DNA of 64,000 nucleotides from Datnioides undecimradiatus (Eukaryota > Chordata > Actinopteri > Lobotiformes > Datnioididae): positions 11,417,107 through 11,481,106 of the forward strand of contig WARS01000029.1 in assembly GCA_008933995.1 (NCBI GenBank). Reading direction: 5' to 3'. Position 1 is the stretch's first letter. Every line of letters starts with the position of its first letter. This document shows, piece by piece, positions 28,401-37,759 of this stretch. The position numbers and the translations under genes were made by a program. Below the pieces are notes generated by a model that searched no databases, had not been told where the DNA came from, and worked only from the letters and a program-made list of their open reading frames with translations.

Positions 28401-29197
28401 TGGCTTCAGGACAACAAGGTACTCTAAGAATCCTGGTTAAGCTTAAGTACAGTTCTCTTGTCTTTTATTTCTCTGTCTTAAGTTTCTCTGTCAAAAATCC
28501 TCCTTGTTATCCAGGTTTTGTTAATTCCTCAACCTGATAAAGTAACTGAGGTCTCATTCAGATTCACAGATTTATGTTACTGCCAAATGCAGCGAATGAT
28601 CATATTACCTAAGTATGTGTGAATGGAGTCTATGTGTGTGTGCATTAGCGTGTGCTGTATGTGTTTACACGTGTCTCTTAGTGTCCAGTGGGAAGTGTGT
28701 TAATGGGGGCTTTTCCCGGTGCAGGGGGCCTCTGCAGATTAGAGTGCAGATGTTGTGTTGATTGATTCATCTGTACCTCTTGCAGCATATTTCTCAGGAC
28801 AAGTACTGGGCCATCACGGTGTTAAATCCCTCACAGTGGGCTCCTTGTTTTATGATGTAACCAACACCACAACTAAGCATTCCTGAGAATCACACTGCTG
28901 AATGCCAAATGGAGATTGTAGTCCTGGGCACAATGCCTCTACTTTTCCTTCACAAAATAAAGGTAATTTAAATGTTGCAAATATGCAGAGATCGATCTTG
29001 TGTTAATGGGCTTTAATATGTCTACTCTTCCACATAGTGCAACTGAGATATTCTAATGATTCTGCCAAGCCTGTATTATATGACAGATTTCAGGAAGGTT
29101 CAGGTTCTGACCAAGAATATGGGTAGGGCATGTTAGGCTTTAAAATTTTAAGTTGATCTGGACAGCTTGTTTTTTCCTTGGATTTACACGAATTAAA
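25481..29197. other. Intergenic or intronic DNA with a possible conserved noncoding block
   Basis: No gene recognised. The block at about 27000-27640 is of high complexity, lacks simple repeats and carries homeodomain-type ATAATTAG (27068-27075). It is listed as a candidate conserved element only. The rest is AT-rich with poly-T runs. Confidence 0.5.
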
Positions 29198-29234
29198 CTC
29201 TCTAATTAACACAAATACTGTGTTAATTAGAGAG
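29198..29234. repeat. Perfect 16-bp inverted repeat with a 5-nt loop
   Basis: The arm CTCTCTAATTAACACA is followed by the loop AATAC and the exact reverse complement of the arm. There is no T-tract or flanking gene to suggest a function as a terminator. It may be a relic of a fold-back element or of template switching. Confidence 0.9.
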
Positions 29235-31544
29235 CTTTAGAGATGGTGGTTTATAGGTGGACTTTCCACCTTTGGAATGAGGCAGGATGGCTGTTTTCCT
29301 CTGCTTCTAGACTTTACTCTGTGTTAAGCTAACCTTCCCCAGGTTTCACATTGAAAAGAAAGAGTTGTGTTCTTCTCATCAAACTCACATTAGGAATAAG
29401 AACAAGGTACCAAAATGTTGAAGAATATGTTTAAGGTCAGGGGAAGATTGATGTCATGGTAAATATGGTTAGGGTGTGAAAGGTATAGTTAACGTTAGGC
29501 AATTAAAACTCTTGGTTAAGTTTGGGGACAGGTTGGGGTTCCAGGGAGGTCTCTAGCAGAAAAAGTTAGAAGCATTATGTGACCATTCAATGCTACAACA
29601 TTATTTTTTGCCCTGTAACATTATGCTAACACATTAAATGTGACACTGGCACTGAACATTGGCACTGGACATAAATCATGTGCTGCAGAACCATCTGGCT
29701 GGAGGCACATGAAATAGTGTTGGACTTTGGTACCTCATCAGTCCTTGGTGTTTGAGAAAGTCGTCACAGTGGGGCGTCTTAAAACTGAGGAATGTTGGGT
29801 TGCTTAAGGGGAGTTTCCACATTGATAGATTTGTTGTAGATCTGGCATGAGACCAGCACAAGTGATGAATGATTAATGATAAACTTCTCCAAATACATTA
29901 TGAAGTGGAGTGTGTGTTTTTTCAGAATTTGTTTGCTTTCTTAAAAAAATCTCTCTCAAAGCTCCTCTGTTTTAAATATTGAGCCATCTCAGATTTTGGC
30001 AGTCAAAATGTAAAATATTTGTTTCCACTCTGTCTGTCTGTCTCCCTTCTAGCCAATCCATCTTGATTCTCTTAAACTGTTAAGTCTTTTTCTTCTTCAT
30101 CTCCATCTTTCTGTCTTTCTCCTTCGCTCTCCCTCTCACCTTGGCAGAGTTAACTGGGCTGATGAGAAATGGCTGCTGTGCTTTCAGCCACTAGACTATA
30201 AATATAAGAGAACAACCTCTCATAAATATTTGAAAGGGCCAATAACTGTTCCAGTCTACTCACATGCTCACATACAAACACACACACACCACTACATTAT
30301 ATGCTCTGTCACAAGCAATGAACTCACATGTAATTTTCACATACACACACACACACACAAAGAGATACACCCACACCCACCTGCAAATAAACAGACACCC
30401 AGTAAGTACACTCATCTCTCAACACACCCAACAGTTTCATTCACGAGCTTCCCCACTGCCTGCTGATGTACCTGTCCCTGCTGAGGCAGGAAGAGTTATT
30501 CGTACATCACAACACTGAGGTCTACAACCTGCAACATTATTAGCAGGTGAAGGAGGACTGGACAAAGGAAGGAGGATGTAATGATAGATACAAGTGTGCC
30601 AGCTCCGTCACCTTACCATCGCCGTGGCAAAAAACCCACAAGTTAACGATGCAAGAAACATTTGTTATTCTGTTTGGGTTTTAATTTCCCATGATAGGGT
30701 GTTCTACATTGTTCCTGCTGAAGTAACGACCAAACAGGTGGTCATTGGCTGTCTTTAATGAGAGTTTTGTGTCCAATCAAACATTTTTCTTGAATGCTTG
30801 TTGACTCTGGAAAAACTTTCACTGGACCTAACTTTTTAAAATTCTTTTTAAAAGAGGGAAAACAAAGGGGAAAAAAATATAAATACACAATACTGAAACT
30901 TCAGTAAAATTGAACAAATGTGGGGTTTTTTTTGGTCCAGACCTGCATATTTTATGTAATGTACATAGATATATTGTATGTCATGCACACAAGGTAATAG
31001 AAGACAGGATTTAGGCAGGGCTCTGAAGAAGGCTCAGTTTCCTTTTAAAAGAGAAACTATATTTTTGGCAGTCAGAGTCGACGGGGAGGATGAACGAGAT
31101 GGGGTTGCTGGGGCCGAGCGCTGACCCTGGACGTGCTGCGTCTGCTCCTGTGTGATATGAGCTGTCCGAGGATTATGGCTGCTCAGAACCTAAGGCCTTC
31201 AGAGATCAGGCCCGCTGTGTATTAACTCTGATAGAGTTACCTGACAAGAGCAGCTGGTCTGAAGCAACTCTCACATTATTCTACTAGAAAAAATGTCTGT
31301 TAGGGGTTTTTGGCCACTTGCTTGTTACATCACGGGCCTAAAAACAAAACATCTCGGGGGTGCTACCCGTGTGGATTTTGGGAGTTACGTAATCCCAATC
31401 GAATTTAGCCTGCTGTTGTTGTCGATAAATGCCCACCTTATCTGCTGAGCGAAAGCCTGGCACTTCTAAAGCCCCTTTCATTATGAATGACCCTATTAGG
31501 AATGGGGCTTATACCACACTGTTTGCTGGATAGCTGTTTGTGTG
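29235..31544. other. Intergenic or intronic DNA with a CpG-enriched block
   Basis: No confirmed gene. Short CA runs lie near 30276-30289 and 30342-30359, and a pyrimidine-rich tract at about 30030-30140. From about 31075 to 31460 the sequence has many CpG dinucleotides compared with its surroundings and a 7-bp hairpin (31223-31239); see findings. Open frames across the CA runs (30230-30518) are microsatellite artefacts. Confidence 0.5.
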
Positions 31545-31790
31545 AGTGTGTGTGTGCCTACTTTGCTGTCCTTATGAAAACCAGCTGGAGGTTTGGACCT
31601 TTGGGGCGAGGACATTTTTACTAAGAGAACTCATTTTGGCTGGTCGACAAGGCTCCTGCTTTACAATTCAGGACATGCATTAGTTAGAATCACAGGTTTA
31701 CTTTAGAATGAGGGTAAAGGCTGAGGTTAGTTTGGGGTTAGGGGTTAAGGCTAAAATTAGAGTTGGTTATAATTTAGAAAGGTGGCCTCT
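31545..31790 (+). repeat. Degenerate fish dispersed repeat with GGTTAG-rich tail
   Basis: A short GT run leads into gtccttatgaaaacc, gaggacatttttacta, cattttggctggtc and then a degenerate GGTTAG/GGGTTAAGG stretch (about 31710-31760). I recognise this order from a common fish repeat (GAGGACATTTTGGCTGGTC ... GGGTTAGGGTTAAGG). The copy is diverged. The telomere-like motifs are part of the repeat and are not evidence of a telomere fusion. Confidence 0.55.
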
Positions 31791-34098
31791 CCAGGGTGAC
31801 TTAAGGACAGACTGCGGCAGCATTTACATTGAGAACCATGTCATGTTATGTGTTCATATTAAAACTGAATAATAAAACAAAAAACAACATCACCATATTA
31901 AATACCCTGTTAAATCCGCTTTTATTCATGAACAGTTTATGAGTTCCAGTTGTCATGGTGTAACTGGCTTTGCAGCAGGCAGGTTTAAGGTGTATATCAG
32001 TCACAAATAACCACTGTCAGATACATGATACATCTCAGCACTTGGCATAGTCTCAAGATGACAGAACCTGGGCTGGCCATAGGAACTAAAATCACACTAG
32101 ACTGCTGTATAGTACTGATAGACTACAACTTTTCAATAGTCAGACCAAAATACACACCTTTTAACTGCACACTGACACTGTTTGTCCTTTAAGCATCATT
32201 TAGTATTTTAAAGCAGCTTTTGCAGCAAAATCTCCAAAAACTACACTGACACTTTTGTTTTATCTCCAGAGATAAAGTAATGGCTTACTTATGCTGTCTC
32301 TTTTTAAATCCATCCACACTCTGCCTCGCCACTCACCTATTAATCTCTCACTTTTGTTCTCTCTTGAGTTACATAACTTTATCATCCCACTTTCTGACTA
32401 TCAAAGCATCTGAATTTAATGAAACATGAGTTTGAGAACTCCCCTGGAGGTTCAAAAGAGGGCCTGTTAATGCTTGCATTTCACATTTTTACAAATAGAA
32501 AGAAGCTAGGAATTCTCCTCTGAAGACAACATGATGACAGTGAGCACATTAACTGACAATACAGCAGTCTACTGTTCAATATGGTCAAAACAGTGAGTGC
32601 CAAGTTGTAATGTGCTGTATAAACATGTATCAAATATTTTTGTGCAACATTTCTCTGCCATATTGTTCTCAACATGATCTGACAGCTACTGTAAGCTGAT
32701 GAGTATCTATTTCACTGCGTGACATGATAATCTTTCTATTAGCTGGTTGCACAAGACAGGGAAGCAGATCACCTTTCATGGTCAACTGGTGCTTCTGGAG
32801 ACAAAAGACTCACACCTTGCAACTGAGCAAAGGAGCTGAATGCAAAGTGACAAGAATAGGTGCTATGAAATATTCATCTACATATATGGCTGATAGTGTG
32901 TCACACACAAAGTATATGTACAGCTGAGCTTGTGAAAATGACAAACTGTCATCATGATCGGCGTTTCTCTGAATGTACTGTATGTTCAAAAGGAAGTTTT
33001 CCTGCAGTGTTTTAACATAGCTGCTCTTTCTATTTAAGGGCACAAAGATCATATCAACAACTATTCACACTTGTTGCTGTCCTTGTTTTTTTGTGCATGT
33101 CTCAAATCTTGTGTCTATCTATGGTTTATCTAAATTTAGCTATCAAAAAACCTTTAGAAAAAAACTACCCTATGACGCGCTGAAGACATTGATCTTATGC
33201 TCTTTGATCTCTCTTGTCTGTTCATGGTTTTAAGCACACTAACACAGACACACGTCATGATGCACAAATCCTGAATGTAGAGTATTGCCTGGTCTCAGCT
33301 TAACCATGAAAGCAATAACATTAAATGGTGAGTCCATTTCAAATGTTGATTATGAGTTATATCTTTTACTATATCTTCCTTTATCTCATCTTGGCTGTGC
33401 TCCCAGCCTTGAAAACCAGTCCTCCAGAGTAATAGTTGATAAAAATGTAATAATACTTCAGGAAATGAGCACAGTTCATTCTATTTTTCCACATTGGTAG
33501 AAACACTTAGTCCAATTGCCCTCAGACTGGCCTTCCTGTCACTCCCTCTCTACTTGTTTTTCTTATTTGTTTTGCGTGTGTGGGTTTATTTTTGAGTATG
33601 GGGGCTAAATTTAGCCGTGCACCTCTTAATCTTATTCCTGTAAAGAAGACCGGAGGGTAATAGGACCACTGCTTACACAGATCATCACTTAGGAGCGCCA
33701 CAGTGCTACAACAGCACTATAGCATTGTTGTTTCCTTTAACAACACTTGGTCGGGTTGGATGTCTCTGGTATTTACATTATGGTGGGCCTCCGTGTGTGC
33801 GAATATATGAGTATGCATGTGTGTGTTTCTGTGAGTGATAACATGGCTGTCAGCAGCTGAGGCTCATTGGTAAACCCCGCAGGGAGGCTGTGACTGTCTC
33901 ACTGTGTGTGTTTTCCTCTTTTCATTCACACCTCATCACTGGGAGGCAAAACACACACGCACATGTGCTTACAGTCATGTATGCAATTAGGTACATATGC
34001 ATTCACATCACACACAGGCCTAGACATGGTTAAAAATTCTACACAAAAACACAGATGGATTTTATGGAATTAATTAATTTTTTTAAAACTCTTTTTAG
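31791..34098. other. Intergenic or intronic DNA, no gene recognised
   Basis: AT-rich sequence with chance frames only. GT-rich imperfect tracts occur at about 33800-33835. Nothing else can be supported. Confidence 0.55.
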
Positions 34099-34310
34099 TT
34101 TGATAGTGACTTTATCACATGAAGGGACATTGGATGTTCCTGTAATGCCACTATCCAGTAACTTTATTTATTCACAGATGAGACTGTTGAGCATGTCGAG
34201 TGCATGGCCCATTGTCTTTGCACGTGGCTGCACTTGCTCATTATCGACAACAGCACAGACGGAGAGGGTTTACTTATCTTACTTTAGAGCTTCATGCATG
34301 TAGCTGATAA
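34099..34310 (+). repeat. Direct repeat copy A (212 bp)
   Basis: This segment recurs at 34933-35143. By eye the two copies differ by six substitutions, all transitions, and one single-base deletion (about 97% identity). The copy runs from tttgatagtgacttt to gcatgtagctgataa. It has no coding capacity and no TG...CA ends. Confidence 0.95.
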
Positions 34311-34472
34311 GTTGATGCAAAATACATGCAGTGAGTGAAAAGATTAACTGTGTTGATGTGCAGACAAAGAAGCACCAGCTTCTTTGTCTGATAAGTTGAT
34401 GCAAAATACATGCAGTGAGTGAAAAGATTAACTGTGTTGATGTGCAGACAAAGAAGCACCAGCTTTCTTTGT
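34304..34472 (+). repeat. 84-bp tandem duplication
   Basis: Unit 1 is 34304-34387 and unit 2 is 34388-34472. They are identical except for one extra T near the end of unit 2. Unit 1 starts inside the last bases of direct repeat copy A. A near-perfect hairpin sits at the end of each unit. Confidence 0.95.
34361..34390. repeat. Perfect 13-bp hairpin spanning the tandem junction
   Basis: Arm CAGACAAAGAAGC, loop ACCA and the exact complementary arm. The last three bases of the right arm belong to unit 2 of the tandem duplication. The copy at the end of unit 2 has a one-base bulge and a shorter stem. Confidence 0.9.
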
Positions 34473-34932
34473 CACACCACACACAGACTGGTAAAATAAT
34501 AAAGGAGGGGATTCAAAGCAATTAATCATACCTATAGCAAGTGAATATAATGATGTCCACCTGTGGCACATATGGCGGACACCACATCCCGCTGCAGGTT
34601 TCATGATGATCACATCGTGGTTCAAGTGATAAAGATGCAGTTCAAACATGATGTTCAACATTAAAATGATAGAGGCTGCGACTAGGGAAGCAATATTTCT
34701 TTATAAGCAGTAACGTTAAGTGATAACTCATAGTTTCACTCATGCTGACACACAATAATGTGTATATGTTACCTACGTGGCTACATACCTACAAAATGTG
34801 AATATTCTGCAGTCTGTATATGTAATCTTTCGCTTTCGTGCTTTTTTTATTTTCTCACCTACATTTTTGCTGATTCATTTAATATTGCACAGTCAAAGTT
34901 TTTTCCTGATTAAATTTGGACAACACAGTCCA
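34473..34932. other. Spacer between the two direct repeats
   Basis: Mostly AT-rich and without a recognisable gene or internal retrotransposon signature such as a primer-binding site or polypurine tract. The separation from the end of copy A to the start of copy B is about 620 bp. Confidence 0.5.
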
Positions 34933-35143
34933 TTTGATAGTGACTTTATCACATGAAGGGACATTGGATGTTCCTGTAATGCCACTATCCAGTAACTTTA
35001 TTTATTCACAGATGAGACTGCTGAGCATGTCGAGTGCATAACCCTTGTCTTTGCACGTGGCTGCACTTACTCATTATCGACAACAGCACAGACGGAGAGG
35101 GTTTACTCATCTTACTTTAGAGCTTTATGCATGTAGCTGATAA
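34933..35143 (+). repeat. Direct repeat copy B (211 bp)
   Basis: Second copy of the 34099-34310 repeat. After the shared gctgataa end it continues tctggtgaaaagatt. This resembles the gtgaaaagatt inside the 84-bp tandem unit, so the duplicated block probably extended further and copy B later lost about 24 bases. Confidence 0.95.
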
Positions 35144-36168
35144 TCTGGTGAAAAGATTGTTCCCTGATCATTTAGTCAGCCTGCTAATTTTCCTAACTTT
35201 AACATTGTACATGAATATTTACATACAAACGTTTCTTGTACCAAATCAAAAAATAGCATGTCAACATGTCCATGCCCACTATCTGAAATGCTACATAAGC
35301 ACATAAAATGGAGGCAATGAGAGACTGCAGGGTACAGTATACTATAATGATCATGTAAACTGATTCGTATTGCAGGATACATACACATACATACACAGCC
35401 ATTAGCTTGTTATAATCCTAAAACTGTGTCTCCGAGGCCGTTACGGAGACGGAGGCTTGAGTAACATGAGCACAAAGCCTGCTCTGTGACAGGGTTAGCC
35501 AGGTCCTTACGGGGTTGTAGATGTAATTTCCCAGATCAAAGTTCATGATACAGCTGTGTAACATGATGTTGTGAGACAGCATTGATGGAGGGGATACAAT
35601 AGTCTCATTTAGGAGGCTAGTCAGTGCCAAAGCTGGCGGCTCCTCATTTCAACATAGAGAGGAACAGAGCGAGACACATGCAGGCTACAGCTACTGCACA
35701 TGGTGGAGATGAAAGTTATGCAGAGCAGCAGAGTCAGAAAGACACCAGTTATTTATTGACTCTATGACTTAGTGCTTGCTTTGTTTCTCAAGTGTTTTTC
35801 ACTTCACATTGAGTTGAGCTGGACCAATTAGTGTCGCGTCAAGCAGTCTAGTGCAGAAACTGGGCCCAGCCTTTGTCTCCCGAGAGGAGAAACAAAAATA
35901 TGTAAGATCATCACATCTTAGACAACAAATGAGAGCCAAACTTAAAAACATGTTTGAAAATCTCAAAACACTGAAACACCCAAAGAATAAAAAAAAGAGA
36001 AGAAAAAGAAACACAAAAACTATTAATGTTACACGGGTAGGTATTACATAGTGAACAGTATGAAGCATCTGCTATATAGCTGCAGGTTTAAACTGCTGCT
36101 GTTGATACTTTACTTGCCTGTGGGTGGCACAGACTCAAGATTTTGACTGGTCTGGTTTCAAGGGCCTC
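35144..36168. other. Intergenic or intronic DNA, no gene recognised
   Basis: Contains a 6-bp stem hairpin (GTCTCC...GGAGAC) near 35428-35450 and an A-rich stretch near 35985-36020. The open frames here are on opposite strands of the same DNA and show no domain. Confidence 0.5.
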
Positions 36169-36176
36169 AGATTAAT

Positions 36177-36206
36177 TCAATTCAATTCAATTCAATTCAA
36201 TTCAAT
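36177..36206 (-). repeat. (TCAAT)n terminal repeat of the LINE
   Basis: About five to six pentamers mark the 3' end of the LINE in minus orientation. Such short tandem tails replace poly(A) in CR1/L2-type elements. Confidence 0.85.
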
Positions 36207-36426
36207 TTTATTTATATAGCGCCAATTTACAACAAAAATCATCTCAGGGCACTTTACAAACAGAGAGGGTCTAGACCACACTCATTACTATTAATTACAC
36301 CCAACAGTTCCACCATGAGCAAGCACTTGGCAACAGTGGTAAGGAAAAACTTCCTTTTAACAGGCAGAAACCTTGGGCAGATCCTGGCTCTAGGTGGACG
36401 GCCATCTGCCTTGACCGGTTGGGGGG

Positions 36427-36455
36427 AAGAGAGAGAGAGAGAGAGAGAGAGAGAA
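36427..36455. repeat. (GA)n microsatellite inside the LINE 3' UTR
   Basis: About 14 GA units on the plus strand, within the LINE 3' UTR. It generates the spurious RERERE or SLSLSL frames on the two strands. Confidence 0.9.
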
Positions 36456-36792
36456 GTACAATATAGAATAATGACAGCAAATGGCAGTAGAGGACGCGGG
36501 GCAGGTCAGTGGAGCCACAGATCAGATGTTCAGCTCTGGAGCCACAGGTATCTGTAGAGAGGTACAGAGAGAAAGACCAGAGAGAAACAAGCACAGCACT
36601 AGGGGAGAGAGGACACAGAGTTAATGGTTAATCTGTGATGGTTAAAATAAGCTTGAGGAGAGAGAGAGGAGAGGAGAAGTGTGGAGACGATCATGGGATG
36701 TCCCCCAGCAGCCTCGGCCTATAGCAGCATAACTAAGGGATGGCATGGAGGGGTAGTTTAGGCTATGGGTGTAGTTCACATGGTAACTAGAG

Positions 36793-37331
36793 CTAGCTGT
36801 TAGCTTTGTCGAACAAGAAGGTTTTAAGCTTTACTTTAAAAGTAGAGAGGGTGTCTGCCTCTCGGACCCAGACTGGCAGCTGGTTCCACAGGAGAGGAGC
36901 CTGATAGCTAAAGGCTCGGCCTCCCATTCTACGTTTGGAGATTCTGGGAACCACAAGCAAACCTGCACTCTGGGAGCGAAGTGATCTGTTGGGGTAATAG
37001 GGACTTAGCATCTCATTGAAGTACAATGGAGCTTGGCCATTAAGGGCCTTGTAGGTAAGGAGAAGGACTTTAAAATCTATTCTGGACTTTACAGGGAGCC
37101 AATGAAGAGAAGCTAAAACTGGAGAAATATGATCTCTCTTGCTAATTCCCATCAGAACCCTCGCAGCAGCATTTTGGATGAGCTGGAGGCCTCGCAGTGA
37201 GCTAGTCGGACAACCTGACAACAAGGAATTACAATAGTCCAGCCTTGAGGTAACAAATGCGTGGACTAGCTTTTCGGTGTCACTTTTGGACAGGATACTC
37301 CTAATCTTAGCTATGTTGCGCAAGTGAAAGA
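36793..37331 (-). pseudogene. C-terminal fragment of L2-like LINE ORF2 (reverse transcriptase protein)
   Basis: About 180 codons remain open to a TAG at 36793-36795. They match the conserved region downstream of the reverse transcriptase catalytic core in vertebrate L2/CR1-like ORF2 proteins. Key blocks are FFHLRNIAKIR at the start, EKLVHAFVTSRLDYCNSLL, LQLIQNAAARVL, ISPVLASLHWLPV, FKVLLLTYKALNG, and RAFSYQAPLLWNQLP near the end. The endonuclease domain and the catalytic part of the reverse transcriptase are absent because of the 5' truncation. The homology runs into the insertion junction with no start codon; the first frame codon often taken as a start (37321-37323) is TTG. The piece is therefore a dead fragment and not a small gene. 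No stop or frameshift is visible within it, which suggests a fairly recent insertion. Confidence 0.9.
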
Positions 37332-37349
37332 AGATTAATCATAATTATA

Positions 37350-37757
37350 CAGTGGTACCACTTACGAGTTTACAATAGAATGAACTGCAATAAACTGGTT
37401 TTATTAAGTATAATGTACAGCATTTACTTTGGAGATCAGACGACTTGAGGATGCTGACGGAGGTGGAGGAGAAAGGCTGAACTGAATAACTGAATCTTAC
37501 TTGCTGATTTTTGCCCTTTTCGCCACATTTTCCTCACTTTCATCTGCAGCTGTCTAGCTATCGAGTGAGACACAGGATGCTGGGCGGATGTTACGGCATT
37601 CACTGTGACGTTCGCTACGCCAACTAGCGGTGGGGTATCTGAAGTTGGCTCGTAACCCGAATTTTTGCTCACAACTCAAAGCAAAAAAACAGCAGAGAGA
37701 CGACTCGCATCTCGACAAACTCGGTAGTTGGGACGCTCGTAAGTCAAGGTACCACTG
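37350..37757. mobile_element. Pogo/Tigger-like MITE, 408 bp
   Basis: The left end CAGTGGTACCACTTACGAG and the complement of the right end CAGTGGTACCTTGACTTACG form imperfect terminal inverted repeats. A TA lies on each side (37348-37349 and 37758-37759), the target duplication of Tc1/mariner-superfamily elements. The CAGTGGTACC...ACTTACGAG end is the type I associate with pogo/Tigger-derived MITEs. The right inner part (ctcgtaacccg, actcgcatctcgac, gacgctcgtaag) holds more copies of the terminal motif. The interior has no transposase frame. The left end has lost three bases against the right (ACC-ACTTACG versus ACCTTGACTTACG). Confidence 0.75.
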
Positions 37758-37759
37758 TA

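Larger units (their letters stand above)
36177..37331 (-). mobile_element. 5'-truncated L2-like LINE with 8-bp target duplication
   Basis: On the minus strand the element starts inside the end of ORF2 (37331), continues through a 3' UTR and ends in TTGAA-type pentamer repeats (plus 36177-36205). The 3' UTR contains GCTATATAAATAAAA and a complement of caagcacttggcaacagtgg, which are typical of this fish LINE tail. The identical 8-mer AGATTAAT flanks it at 36169-36176 and 37332-37339 and is read as the target-site duplication. It is only about a quarter or less of a full element. The 5' truncation is what incomplete reverse transcription at the target produces. Confidence 0.85.

Noticed and set aside
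31710..31760. Telomere-like GGTTAG motifs as an interstitial telomere
   Set aside because: The motifs are degenerate and belong to a known-looking fish dispersed repeat, as at 3630-3660.
34279..34482. Repeated protein frame with a duplicated WCFFVCTSTQLI segment
   Set aside because: The repetition is just the 84-bp tandem DNA duplication, which is a multiple of three; nothing indicates translation.
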